Shown here in pieces: positions 1 through 9,191 of a DNA stretch of 64,000 bases. Within the stretch, counting starts at the first letter, position 1, and every line of letters begins with the position of its first letter. Under the pieces are notes generated by a model. The model did not search any database and was not told where the DNA came from. It saw only the letters and a program-made list of their open reading frames with translations. Origin of the DNA: an uncultured Sporosarcina sp. (GTDB lineage: Bacteria > Bacillota > Bacilli > Bacillales_A > Planococcaceae); the NCBI GenBank assembly GCA_947644645.1, contig CANSAF010000002.1, positions 1 to 64,000 of the forward strand. Direction: 5' to 3'. Made by a program: the position numbers and the translations under genes.

Positions 1-99
1 GGAGATTAATGGCTTCTAGGATTTATTTTATCCCCCACAAACATTTTACTCATACGAGATGCGGGAGTTCCTGCATAGCTTTTTAAAAGTTGCGAGGGA

Positions 100-145
100 A
101 ATAAAAAAACTGTACAAAAAGTTTTGCAAGATACTTTTTGTACAG
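100..145 (-). terminator. Rho-independent terminator of brnQ
   Basis: A 12-bp perfect stem (CTGTACAAAAAG at 110-121 against 134-145) is followed on the minus strand by a run of seven T residues. It lies 16 bases beyond the brnQ stop codon. Positions 1-99 hold no gene I can support. Confidence 0.85.
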
Positions 146-160
146 TGATGGATTATTCAG

Positions 161-1489
161 TTAGGCATGTCTATTTTTAGGGGATAAGGATACAATAATC
201 ATTCCTAAAATCATGCCAATAATAGCTGGAATTAGCCAACCAATTTGTTGTTCATATAAAGGTAAATATTTTAACACATTAACGACTGGATCAATATTGA
301 GTGTTGTTAATTTTAGTCCATCGAAAATACTAATAATTGCAGTAAGTGAAAGGGCTAAAATATAAACAATTGGTTGACGATGAAATAAATGATCGAAAAA
401 TGACATGATCATAAGTACAATTGCCAAAGGATAAATCATCATCAGTACTGGCAGTGAAATATTGATTAGCTGTGTTAAACCGAAATTTCCGATAGCAGTA
501 CTGAATCCTGCGAAAATAAAGACGTATGTTTTATAAGACAGCTTTGGAAATGTTTCTTCAAAGTATTGAGCACATGCCGAAACGAGTCCAATCGATGTCG
601 TTAAACAAGCGAAGATAATTGTTAACGCTAAAATCGTTTTACCAGCGCTACCGTATAACGCATTGGAAGCTAATGCTAAAATTGCCCCACCATTCTCTTG
701 AAGACCAATTGCTTCAACGCTTGTCGCACCGATAAATCCGAGCGATACATAAACGAAAGTAAGTCCAATTGCAGCGATAAATCCAGCGATTAACGTCGCT
801 TTAAATGCATCCTTTTTCTTCGTAACGCCTTCCGCTTTCAAGGCATTTATTATAATTATTCCGAAAACAAGTGCCGCGATTACATCCATCGTTAAGTAGC
901 CTTCTACAAAACTACGGAAAAAAGGTTGTGTAATATAGTCACCTTGCGCATCTTGAATGGTTCCCATAGGCGTAAAAATACTTTTCATCACAAGGGCACC
1001 GATAATGATAAATAAAGCAGGTGTTAAAATTTTACCAATTCGATCGACTAATTTTGCAGGATTTAAAGCAAATGCGATTGTAATGGCAAAAAAGAATATT
1101 GTGAATAAGAATAACGGCCAACTGGACTGCCCAATATCTGTCGGTAAAAATGGTACAATTCCGATTTCATATGACACAGTCGCTGTTCTTGGGATTCCAA
1201 AGAAAGGCCCAATCGCCATATAGACTACCATTGTAAAAACGACACCAAAAATAGGGTGGACACGATTTGCGATAGATTGTAAGCCACCAGTTTCTCCTGT
1301 ATTTGAATTTGCAATAGCCAAAATAGCAACGAGTGGTAAACCAACGCCAGTAATTAAAAATCCAATCATGGCTACTACTAAATTCTCACCTGCCAATTGT
1401 CCAAGGGCAGGGGGGAAAATAATATTGCCGGCACCTAAAAACAAGGCAAAAAGCATAAGCCCTATTACAAAATTCTTCTGAAAAGTCAC
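161..1489 (-). CDS. brnQ: Branched-chain amino acid transport system II carrier protein
   Basis: Sodium- or proton-coupled uptake carrier for leucine, isoleucine and valine in the cytoplasmic membrane. The 442-residue product has about 12 hydrophobic segments and begins with the family hallmark FVIGLMLFALFLGAGNIIFP. The reading frame stays open upstream to 1582, but I place the start at GTG 1489: an AAGGAGAT ribosome binding site (minus strand, about 1500-1507) sits 8 bases before it and the family N-terminus begins there. The gene stands alone, convergent with nothing on its left in view and divergent from the malic enzyme gene on its right. Family assignment is secure; the exact amino acid preference is not visible. 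Confidence 0.92.
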   Translation of the reverse strand: MTFQKNFVIGLMLFALFLGAGNIIFPPALGQLAGENLVVAMIGFLITGVGLPLVAILAIANSNTGETGGLQSIANRVHPIFGVVFTMVVYMAIGPFFGIPRTATVSYEIGIVPFLPTDIGQSSWPLFLFTIFFFAITIAFALNPAKLVDRIGKILTPALFIIIGALVMKSIFTPMGTIQDAQGDYITQPFFRSFVEGYLTMDVIAALVFGIIIINALKAEGVTKKKDAFKATLIAGFIAAIGLTFVYVSLGFIGATSVEAIGLQENGGAILALASNALYGSAGKTILALTIIFACLTTSIGLVSACAQYFEETFPKLSYKTYVFIFAGFSTAIGNFGLTQLINISLPVLMMIYPLAIVLMIMSFFDHLFHRQPIVYILALSLTAIISIFDGLKLTTLNIDPVVNVLKYLPLYEQQIGWLIPAIIGMILGMIIVSLSPKNRHA

Positions 1490-1703
1490 TAAATTTACAT
1501 CTCCTTGAAATAATGAATCTTTTAAACCATAGACTATTATAGCAGACTTTTTAGAAAATGCGAAAGATAAAAGAAAAAACATTATATTGTCGAAAATAAT
1601 TCACTTTAAAAATTAGAAGATTCAGAAGTACGATTTAATTTACGACTAACGGAATAAAGTGTAAACTATAGATGATAGCGTTTTTATAGGAGGGAATTTT
1701 AGA

Positions 1704-3029
1704 GTGGATTCAACAGAATTTATGCGTAATCTTATTATTGAAACTCCATCATCACCAGGGAACTTTGCGAAAGTGGCTTTAGTGATTGGGTCACTTGAAG
1801 GGGATATGGGGGATATTCAAACGATTAAAATAGGTACATTGTCAACGATTCGTGATGTCGCAATTCATTGTCGAGATGAAGCGCATTTACAAACGATTGT
1901 CGATGCTATTAATGATATAGAAGAAGGCATTGCGGTTCACGCAGTGACTGATGATGTTCTCCAAGCACATGAAGGCGGAAAAATCCATATGAAGAGTCGG
2001 ATGGAAATCCGTTCACTAGGTGATTTACGTCGTGTATATACGCCAGGTGTCGCTAACGTTTGTGAGATTATCAAAAAAGATCCAGAACAAGCACATTATT
2101 TTACTGGGATTTCAAATACAGTTGCAATCGTTACAGATGGTACAGCAATTTTAGGTCTTGGGAATATTGGACCTGTTGCAGGAATGCCTGTAATGGAAGG
2201 GAAATCGGTTTTATTTGACCAGTTTGCTGGCATTAGTGGTGTGCCAATTTTATTAAATACATCTGATCCAGATGAAATTGTCAATACAGTGAAGAATATC
2301 TCACCTGGCTTCGGCGGAATTTTATTAGAAGACATCGGTTCTCCGCATTGTTTTGAAGTAGAAGAACGTTTGAAAAAAGAATTACCGATTCCGGTTATGC
2401 ATGACGATCAACATGGAACAGCAGTTGTTACATTAGCATCGGTTCTTTCAGCATGTCGTCAAGCAGGCGTGAAACTTTCTGACTCAGTTGTCGGACAAAT
2501 CGGTTTAGGAGCCGCTGGACTAGCAATTAGCCGTATGCTAATGGCTTATGGTGTGAAAGAAGTACGCGGAATTGACCGTGACGTGGAAGCTTGTAATCGT
2601 TTAACAAGTCATGGGGGAACAATTGCAGAATCATTAGAACAACTGATGGAAACATGTGATATCGTTGTGGCAACAACGGGTGTTGCAGGGTTAATTAAGC
2701 CGGAAATGGTGCGCAAAGGACAAGTTATTTTAGCGCTTTCAAATCCAAATGCTGAAATCGATCCAGAAGTTGCTTTAAAAGCAGGCGCGGCATTCGCAGC
2801 GGACGGACGTCTTGTGAATAATATTTTAGGATTCCCGGGAATTTTCCGTGGTGCGCTAAACGCAAAAGCACCAGCAATTACATACCCAATGTTGATTGCG
2901 GCGGCACTTGCAATTGTAGACAGCACAAAATCTGGAGATCTCGTTCCTCATCCACTAGACCCAACAGTGCATGAAAACGTTGCAGCAGCAGTTGAACGAG
3001 TAGCGACAGAAGCAGCACTTCAAGAATAA
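1704..3029 (+). CDS. NAD(P)-dependent malic enzyme with N-terminal ACT domain
   Basis: Oxidative decarboxylation of malate to pyruvate and CO2 in the cytosol. The 441-residue protein has an N-terminal ACT-like regulatory domain (about residues 1-80), then the malic domain with VYTPGVA and the metal/substrate region LEDIGSPHCFEVEERL and PVMHDDQHGTA, then a Rossmann NAD-binding domain (QIGLGAAGLAISR). It resembles the B. subtilis YtsJ-type enzyme with an added ACT domain, which suggests allosteric control by a small metabolite. Start is GTG with AGGAGGG 9 bases upstream. Cofactor preference cannot be read from sequence alone. Confidence 0.93.
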   Translation: MDSTEFMRNLIIETPSSPGNFAKVALVIGSLEGDMGDIQTIKIGTLSTIRDVAIHCRDEAHLQTIVDAINDIEEGIAVHAVTDDVLQAHEGGKIHMKSRMEIRSLGDLRRVYTPGVANVCEIIKKDPEQAHYFTGISNTVAIVTDGTAILGLGNIGPVAGMPVMEGKSVLFDQFAGISGVPILLNTSDPDEIVNTVKNISPGFGGILLEDIGSPHCFEVEERLKKELPIPVMHDDQHGTAVVTLASVLSACRQAGVKLSDSVVGQIGLGAAGLAISRMLMAYGVKEVRGIDRDVEACNRLTSHGGTIAESLEQLMETCDIVVATTGVAGLIKPEMVRKGQVILALSNPNAEIDPEVALKAGAAFAADGRLVNNILGFPGIFRGALNAKAPAITYPMLIAAALAIVDSTKSGDLVPHPLDPTVHENVAAAVERVATEAALQE

Positions 3030-3037
3030 AATAATTT

Positions 3038-3090
3038 AAAAAGGTCATCTAAGAGAAGCTGTTGCTTTCTTGGAGGACCTTTTTATTTTT
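3038..3090 (+). terminator. Terminator of malic enzyme gene
   Basis: Imperfect hairpin opening with AAAAGGTC and closing with GGACCTTTT, inner arm AAGAGAAGC/GCTTTCTT, followed by a T-rich tail (TTTTTATTTTT). It begins 8 bases after the stop codon. Confidence 0.75.
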
Positions 3091-3153
3091 GAGTTAAATC
3101 AAAAAAAGGAGATTTTGTAAGGAACCCCATCAACTCCACGAAAATAAAAACAG

Positions 3154-3200
3154 GAGGCTATCCGAAAAAATCATGAACTGCCGATTTTTTGGATAGCCTC
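3154..3200 (-). terminator. Terminator of secA2 (bidirectional stem)
   Basis: Near-perfect 18-bp stem: GAGGCTATCCGAAAAAATC at 3154-3172 against its complement at 3183-3200. It lies 14 bases after the secA2-like stop codon on the minus strand. Confidence 0.8.
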
Positions 3201-3214
3201 ACTGTTAGGAAATT

Positions 3215-5581
3215 TTACTCAAGAGTCGCTTTAATTTGCTCGTTGTATTGCTTCATAAAGTGAATGATTTCTTGCGCGATATTGCGGCGAAGTTTTTGGT
3301 AATGTGTACCGAAAATTTCCAGTCCTTCACGCTGATAAATACGCATTGGGTCTTCTTGAGAATATGAACGAAGACCAATTCCTTCCTTCAGTCGTGTCAT
3401 TGCTTCAAGATGCTTCACCCATGTTGAGTCGATATGTGCGAGCATGACTTGTGGAATAATTTGCAGTAAACGTTCGTCTTCTTCAAAGTCATCCATAAAC
3501 GCGACCAATTCACCGAGTGGTTCGTCGATTAATTGGAAGATTTCTTTCGTTGTCGTTACCGAATTCGGAATTTCGATGGGTGTTAATAATAAAGCATTCA
3601 TCGTTCTTTCGATTTGTTTTAAATCCCATTCTTCATGATTTACATTATCCGGGCAACTTTCATAAACGACAAAATCAACTAATTCTCTTACCATTATTTG
3701 TACATTTTCAAATAAATTTACACGTTCAATGACGTTATTTCTTAATGTGTAGATGACATTTCTTTGTTCATTAATGACATCATCAAGTTTTAAGTTATAT
3801 TCACGCATTGAGAAGTGAACACCTTCGACGATTCTTTGTGTTCTTTCTGTTAATTCGTGAACAAATGCATTTGTCACGAGACCTGTTTCATCTGTCTTAA
3901 CTTTTGGTTTGAGTTTCTCAACTTCTTCTTTTGCGAATCTCGTGTACATTTCATCTTCCAGAGAAAGGAAAAATCGGCTTTCACCAACATCGCCTTGTCT
4001 ACCTGAACGACCACGAAGTTGGTTATCAATTCTACGGCTTTCATGTTTTTCAGTCCCTAATACGAAAAGACCACCTAAATTTTCAACATTTTCACCTAAT
4101 TGAATATCTGTACCACGACCGGCCATATTTGTCGCGACAGTAATTTGTCCATGTTGGCCTGCTTGAGAAATTAAATAAATTTCTTGTTCAACACTTTTCG
4201 CGTTTAAAAGATTGTACTTTAAATTTAGCTCATCCAAATATTGACAAACCTTTTCTGATTGTAAAATAGATGTTGTTCCAACAAGTACAGGTTGTCCCGT
4301 TTCATTGCGCTTTGCGACTTCTTTTGCAACAGCTTTATATTTTTGATCGACTGTTTCATAGACGAAATCAGGTTGGTCAATTCGAGCAATCGGTCTGTTT
4401 GTCGGGATTTGAACGACATCCATGCCATAAACTTCACGGAATTCTTTTTCTTGTGTTTTCGCAGTTCCTGTCATTCCACAAAGAACGGGATACATACGGA
4501 AATAGTTTTGAATCGTAATTTGCGCTTGGGCTTTATTTTCTTCAGTGATTGTTACATGTTCTTTTGCTTCAATCGCTTGATGAAGCCCGTCTGATAAAGT
4601 ACGACCTTCCATAATACGCCCTGTAAATAAATCGACTAACTCGATTTTATCTTCTTTAACGATGTAATCGACATCTTTTTGGAAAATAACACGCGCACGC
4701 ACAGATTGAATGACGTAATGATATAGTGTTTGATGTTCTAAATCATAAAGATTATCAATACCAAAAGCACTTTCAACTTGTTCTATTCCTACATCTGTTA
4801 AAGAAGTTGCTTTTGTTTCATCGTCGAATTCGAAATCGACGCCTTTTTTAAAACGTTTCGCTAGGCGCGCAGCAATTTGATGTAAGTCGGCATCAGCTTG
4901 CATTTTCCCCGCGATAATTAAAGGTGTTTTCGCTTCATCGACAAGGACACTGTCTACTTCATCGATAATGGCAAAATGGTATGGACGTTGAACTCTTTCG
5001 GCTGGTGTTTGTACCATATTATCTCGTAAATAGTCAAAACCAAATTCAGTCCCAACTCCGTACGTAATATCTGCTAAATAAGCTTCTTTTTTCTCATCAG
5101 GCTGCATCATTGGAATATTTAAGCCGACAGTTAAACCGAGAAAACGGTGAATTTGTCCGATTTGTTCAAAGTCACGCTTAGCTAAATAATCGTTTACAGT
5201 TATGACATGTACACCTTTTCCTTCAAGTGCGCGGACGTAGGAAGGCATAGCTGCTACAAGTGTTTTACCTTCACCAGTGGGCATTTCAGCAATATTCCCT
5301 TCAGTGAGCACAAGGCCACCGATGAGTTGAACATCATACGGACGCATTGATAAAACTCTTCGAGATGCTTCTCGCACAACGGCAAATGCTTCAGGTGTAA
5401 TGTCAGCAATGGTTTCATTGTTTTGCAGGCGTTCTTTAAAATCTACTGTCATCGCTTGCAGTTCTTCATCAGAAAAAGCTTCATATTTACTTTCTAATTT
5501 ATTTATTTGATTAACAATTTTGCGGTATTTTTTTAATTGACGTTCGCTTGTTTTGCTCGAACGTTTGAAAAATGATAACAT
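3215..5581 (-). CDS. secA2: SecA2-like accessory preprotein translocase ATPase
   Basis: ATP-driven motor that feeds proteins to the SecYEG channel. All SecA helicase motifs are present: Walker A (PTGEGKT), DEVD, MTGTAKT, NMAGRGTDIQLG and QLRGRSGRQGD, with the preprotein cross-linking and helical-wing regions between. At 788 residues it is shorter than housekeeping SecA (about 840), and it ends at QYNEQIKATLE without the cysteine-rich zinc-binding tail that recruits SecB. Both features point to a SecA2-type paralogue with a restricted set of clients, as in Listeria and mycobacteria. The flagellar-cluster neighbours of housekeeping secA (prfB, yvyD) are also absent. Neighbouring TagO and LCP genes hint at cell-envelope clients, which is inference. 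Confidence 0.88.
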   Translation of the reverse strand: MLSFFKRSSKTSERQLKKYRKIVNQINKLESKYEAFSDEELQAMTVDFKERLQNNETIADITPEAFAVVREASRRVLSMRPYDVQLIGGLVLTEGNIAEMPTGEGKTLVAAMPSYVRALEGKGVHVITVNDYLAKRDFEQIGQIHRFLGLTVGLNIPMMQPDEKKEAYLADITYGVGTEFGFDYLRDNMVQTPAERVQRPYHFAIIDEVDSVLVDEAKTPLIIAGKMQADADLHQIAARLAKRFKKGVDFEFDDETKATSLTDVGIEQVESAFGIDNLYDLEHQTLYHYVIQSVRARVIFQKDVDYIVKEDKIELVDLFTGRIMEGRTLSDGLHQAIEAKEHVTITEENKAQAQITIQNYFRMYPVLCGMTGTAKTQEKEFREVYGMDVVQIPTNRPIARIDQPDFVYETVDQKYKAVAKEVAKRNETGQPVLVGTTSILQSEKVCQYLDELNLKYNLLNAKSVEQEIYLISQAGQHGQITVATNMAGRGTDIQLGENVENLGGLFVLGTEKHESRRIDNQLRGRSGRQGDVGESRFFLSLEDEMYTRFAKEEVEKLKPKVKTDETGLVTNAFVHELTERTQRIVEGVHFSMREYNLKLDDVINEQRNVIYTLRNNVIERVNLFENVQIMVRELVDFVVYESCPDNVNHEEWDLKQIERTMNALLLTPIEIPNSVTTTKEIFQLIDEPLGELVAFMDDFEEDERLLQIIPQVMLAHIDSTWVKHLEAMTRLKEGIGLRSYSQEDPMRIYQREGLEIFGTHYQKLRRNIAQEIIHFMKQYNEQIKATLE

Positions 5582-5803
5582 ACTAAACGCTCCTTTATTT
5601 ACCTCGTCTAAAGAGGTTACTTTTCTATTTTAGCAAAAAGGTTGAAGAATAACTACTATTGACTTGTGATATATATGATATTGTCTGTTTTAAAAAAACT
5701 TACGAGTGAATTTATAGATCTTTTTGCGAGAAAGATGTTTTATTTTGGGTGGCATGTTATAATACTGTTGGTTTACTAAAAAAAGATTTTAGGGAGGCAG
5801 GGC

Positions 5804-6847
5804 ATGTTAATTTTAGCAATTGTTGCTGCATTTGTGGCATCGCTCATACTCACTCCGCTTGTCCGAAAGTTTGCTTTCCGTATAGGGGCAGTTGATCAAC
5901 CGAATTATAGAAAAGTACATACTGCAGCGATGCCACGTATTGGTGGGCTTGCGATATTTGGTGCTTTCTTAGTAGGTTATTTTATTCTTCGTCCTGAAGA
6001 CAGTCATGCAGCAGGAATTTTAGTTGGTGCATTCCTCATTATTTTGACAGGATTTCTAGATGATATGCTTGAAATTACTGCGAAAGCGAAAGTTTTGGGG
6101 CAATTAGCTGCATCGATTGCCGTAATTACTTTAGGCGGCTTACAAATTGAGTTTATAAACTTGCCTTTTATTGGGCAATTAGAATTTGGGTTTTTAAGTA
6201 TCCCGATTACGATCCTTTGGATTATTGGAATTACAAATGCCATTAACTTAATCGATGGCCTTGACGGACTTGCTGCTGGCGTTTCTACAATTGCGTTGAT
6301 ATCACTTGCGATTATGGCAGGTTTAATGGATAATCCATTTGTTATTGCAACAGCTGCAATTTTAGCGGCGAGCTCATTTGGTTTTTTATTCTTCAACTTT
6401 AATCCTGCAAAGATTTTTATGGGAGATACAGGTTCACTATTTTTAGGGTATATGATTTCAGCGCTTGCGTTATTAGGCTTTAAAAACGTAGCAGTCGTTT
6501 CGTTAATCATTCCAATTATTATTTTAGGTGTTCCAATTTCAGATACATTCTTTGCGATCGTTCGTCGAATTCGAATGAAACAAAAAATCTCAGCACCAGA
6601 TAAATCCCATTTACATCATTGTTTATTGAGAAGTGGTTTTTCACATAGACAAACAGTGTTAATTATTTATGGGATTGCAGCATTATTCGGTATGGCGGCA
6701 ATTTTATTGTCACAAGCAACGGTTTGGGGATCAGTAATTTTAATTATTGTCATCTTATTAGCCATTGAAGTACTTGTAGAATTAATTGGATTAGCCGGCG
6801 CTAACTACCGACCACTACTCAATCTTGTTCGAATGATTGGTAGGTAA
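5804..6847 (+). CDS. tagO: Undecaprenyl-phosphate N-acetylglucosaminyl-1-phosphate transferase (TagO/MraY family)
   Basis: First membrane step of wall teichoic acid (or other linkage-unit) synthesis: moves GlcNAc-1-phosphate from UDP-GlcNAc to undecaprenyl phosphate. The 347-residue protein has about ten membrane helices and the family motifs RIGGLAIF, the aspartate pair in GFLDDMLE, GLDGLAAG, FMGDTGSLFLGY and the histidine-rich loop HLHHCLLRSG. Start ATG has AGGGAGG 6 bases upstream. In B. subtilis tagO also sits near lytR/LCP, yvyE and degSU, which is the order here. Confidence 0.92.
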   Translation: MLILAIVAAFVASLILTPLVRKFAFRIGAVDQPNYRKVHTAAMPRIGGLAIFGAFLVGYFILRPEDSHAAGILVGAFLIILTGFLDDMLEITAKAKVLGQLAASIAVITLGGLQIEFINLPFIGQLEFGFLSIPITILWIIGITNAINLIDGLDGLAAGVSTIALISLAIMAGLMDNPFVIATAAILAASSFGFLFFNFNPAKIFMGDTGSLFLGYMISALALLGFKNVAVVSLIIPIIILGVPISDTFFAIVRRIRMKQKISAPDKSHLHHCLLRSGFSHRQTVLIIYGIAALFGMAAILLSQATVWGSVILIIVILLAIEVLVELIGLAGANYRPLLNLVRMIGR

Positions 6848-6862
6848 TTTAATAAAGAATGA

Positions 6863-6911
6863 GGCGTCCCACAAGTCGAAAATAAACGACTTGTGGGACG
6901 CCTTTTATTTT
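6863..6911 (+). terminator. Terminator of tagO
   Basis: Perfect 16-bp stem (GGCGTCCCACAAGTCG and its complement) with an 8-base loop, then TTTTATTTTT. Confidence 0.9.
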
Positions 6912-7012
6912 TACATACGCGGAAATGATGAATTATTTTGCTTGTTGGGTTTCGTGCCGGTAAGGAAAGCGCAGACAGCAGCACAATAAACAAATTAAAC
7001 GCACGCACAAAA

Positions 7013-7050
7013 GGGAGGCGTCCAATAGCCAAGCTATTGGACTGCCTCCC
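7013..7050 (-). terminator. Terminator of LCP gene
   Basis: Stem GGGAGGC..TCCAATAGC pairing with GCTATTGGA..GCCTCCC around a 3-base loop, directly after the LCP stop codon. Its core is shared with the hairpin at 12596-12625. Confidence 0.7.
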
Positions 7051-7051
7051 C

Positions 7052-8110
7052 TTATTCTTCTGTCGTAAGCTCCCCACGGTTTGTTGTTTCAAAACTTCCC
7101 TCGGAACGTGTTTTATCCGTTAAAGTTGTTGTATATGGTGAAATCCCAAGATGTGTTTTCAATTCATATTTTAATTCTTCTAAAGCATCTTCATCGACAA
7201 TCCAATAATAAGGTCCTTTGGATTGATCATCTTTTCCTTCGAGTGTAAGTGTCGAAATTTCAGGTAATCCACCTTTTACATACTCTAAAAAGGATTTCAT
7301 TTCATTATATTTCATATCTGTTTTCATATTGTCACCAATCGCGTCAATGACATCACCATATTTGGTAATGGCTTTTACAGAAAAGGCTTCTTTCGCAATG
7401 GCTTCTAAAATCATTTGTTGACGTTTACCACGTTCGACATCACTGTCAAGTTTACGCGTTCTTGCAAGAGCCAATGCATGACGTCCATCTAAATGCTGTT
7501 GTCCTTTTTTAAGTTGAACTGTTCTTTGATCATTTTCATCTAGTTCTACATGATCATAAGGGACTTCGACATCAATTCCGCCAACTGCATCAACGACATC
7601 AATGAAAGCATTGAAGTTCATTTTAACGTAATAATCAATTGGAATTTCTAAAAGGTTTTCTACAGTATCAATCGTTCCTTTTGTGCCACCAAATGCATGC
7701 GCATGATTAATTTTGTCTTTACGTTCGCGATTCGGATCATACACATAAGAGTCACGTGGAATACTTAATAGTTTTACTGTTTTCTTCTTATTGTTTAATG
7801 TTGCGACAAGCAAAGCATCAGAGCGAGAATTTCCATTTTCTTTTCTTAAATCACTTTCGTCAACACCGATAAATAAAATAGACACATTGTCTTGTAGCGG
7901 TTCGACAGCAGTATCACGTAAGTCGGATTTTGTTCTATCATGCAATTCTTCATAAGCTCGATCAGCCGCATCATTTGTCTTTTTTTGCAAATAAACGCCG
8001 TAACCTACGACGCTCAAAAATAGCGCAAGTGCAGTGAGAAGCATGAATTTCAACACTGTCCGCTTTCCAGAACGTTTTTTGGTCATACGTTTATATTCTG
8101 TTCTTTTCAT
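7052..8110 (-). CDS. LytR-CpsA-Psr (LCP) family glycopolymer transferase
   Basis: Extracytoplasmic phosphotransferase that attaches wall teichoic acid or similar glycopolymers to peptidoglycan. The 352-residue protein has a basic cytoplasmic N-terminus, one membrane anchor (about residues 20-42) and an LCP catalytic domain with the phosphate-binding residues in SRSDALLVATL, LLSIPRDSYV, KINHAHAFGG and the arginines of ALARTRKLDSDVERGKRQQ. The C-terminal tail is acidic and low in complexity. Start ATG has GGAGGAAG upstream. It pairs functionally with tagO next door. Which TagTUV paralogue it matches cannot be decided here. Confidence 0.9.
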   Translation of the reverse strand: MKRTEYKRMTKKRSGKRTVLKFMLLTALALFLSVVGYGVYLQKKTNDAADRAYEELHDRTKSDLRDTAVEPLQDNVSILFIGVDESDLRKENGNSRSDALLVATLNNKKKTVKLLSIPRDSYVYDPNRERKDKINHAHAFGGTKGTIDTVENLLEIPIDYYVKMNFNAFIDVVDAVGGIDVEVPYDHVELDENDQRTVQLKKGQQHLDGRHALALARTRKLDSDVERGKRQQMILEAIAKEAFSVKAITKYGDVIDAIGDNMKTDMKYNEMKSFLEYVKGGLPEISTLTLEGKDDQSKGPYYWIVDEDALEELKYELKTHLGISPYTTTLTDKTRSEGSFETTNRGELTTEE

Positions 8111-8281
8111 TTTTAACTTCCTCCGAATTTAGTATACAAAGCAAAATCATCGTTAGAGTAGGAAAAAAGAAAAACTCTAATGTAAAAAAATGACTTTTTA
8201 TTAAATAAAAAGCGATTTGAATTTGTAAAGATAAGATAACTTGACTAAGTATACTACTTTCTTAATAAGTTGTAAAATGAA

Positions 8282-8914
8282 TTAAATCTCAAATTCAAGG
8301 AATTCCTTGCCAGAAGAACTAATTTTACTTTGCCCATTCGTGATTTCTGTTACCCAATTTGTGAAGTTTTCGACTTCAGAAACAGGCACATGAATGTAAA
8401 TTTCGACATCTTCTGCATAAACAATTTCTTTTAAAGGATAAGGAGATTGGCGAATTTCATTTTCAACTTTGCCGAGCCATGTATAGTCAATTGCAATTTT
8501 CATCAAATCATGCAGTCTACGCTCTACAACGCCAGTAGCTGTGATTCCTTCAGAAGTCGCCCGCCCATATGCACGGATTAATCCACCACTTCCAAGTTTA
8601 ATCCCGCCAAAATAACGAGTCACAACAACCGTTGTATCTTTAAGATTTTGCTTTTTAAGTACTTCAAGCATAGGAACGCCCGCAGTTCCGGAAGGTTCCC
8701 CGTCATCATTTGCTTTTTGGATTTCATCATGCGCTCCAATCATATAGGCAGAACAATTATGTGTCGCATTATGATGAATCTTTTTGATTTCATTAATAAA
8801 ATCAATTGCTTCTTCCTCTGTCTCAGTTCTTTTGACATAGGTTAAAAACCTAGACTTTTGAATAATATATTCACTCTCACCATAAGAGCGAACTGTTTGA
8901 TAATCTCCACGCAT
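8282..8914 (-). CDS. yvyE: YigZ/IMPACT family protein YvyE
   Basis: 210 residues. N-terminal IMPACT/UPF0029 domain with the signature NDDGEPSGTAGVPMLEVL and VVTRYFGGIKLGSGGLIRAYG, then a C-terminal DUF1949 domain. Members bind nucleic acid or ribosomes; their role in bacteria is unsettled. In B. subtilis the gene (yvyE) lies upstream of and divergent from degS, exactly as here, so orthology is well supported by position. Confidence 0.9.
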   Translation of the reverse strand: MRGDYQTVRSYGESEYIIQKSRFLTYVKRTETEEEAIDFINEIKKIHHNATHNCSAYMIGAHDEIQKANDDGEPSGTAGVPMLEVLKKQNLKDTTVVVTRYFGGIKLGSGGLIRAYGRATSEGITATGVVERRLHDLMKIAIDYTWLGKVENEIRQSPYPLKEIVYAEDVEIYIHVPVSEVENFTNWVTEITNGQSKISSSGKEFLEFEI

Positions 8915-9021
8915 TCATAACGCCTCCACGACTTGTAATACAATTTTAATATCCATTTCCTTATCTAATGATATAATATAAAGGGTAGCTGTTAAACTCA
9001 TAAAGCCTGCAACTTTAAAGT

Positions 9022-9123
9022 TTATCTGAATTCAGGAGTAATCTCTTATGTCTTTGCACATTGGAGTTTGTACAAGCAATTCTAAGTTCATTGGTAGTCA
9101 AAGTACCTGTTGAACTCAGATAA
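9022..9123 (+). promoter_or_regulatory. Structured degS leader with a possible 21-residue leader peptide
   Basis: A 14-base inverted repeat (TTATCTGAATTCAG at 9022-9035 against TTGAACTCAGATAA at 9110-9123, 12 of 14 pairing with one wobble) encloses a short open frame, ATG 9048 to TGA 9113. That frame has AGGAG 9 bases upstream and would encode 21 residues starting MSLHIGVC. The arm carries the ribosome binding site of the short frame and the closing arm covers its stop codon. A leader-peptide or attenuation role is inference. Confidence 0.35.
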
Positions 9124-9191
9124 GACATCAAATGAAAAAAGATATTGAAGCGTAATTGATAGTAATATCTTTATGCAGTGGAGTGAATAAG

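Noticed and set aside
1-150. Minus-strand stretch free of stops ending MSKMFVGDKINPRSH near position 7.
   Set aside because: Runs through the brnQ terminator hairpin, has no ribosome binding site and matches nothing I know.
3444-4594. Several plus-strand open frames of 64-100 residues.
   Set aside because: All are antisense to the secA2-like gene, have no ribosome binding sites and no family features.
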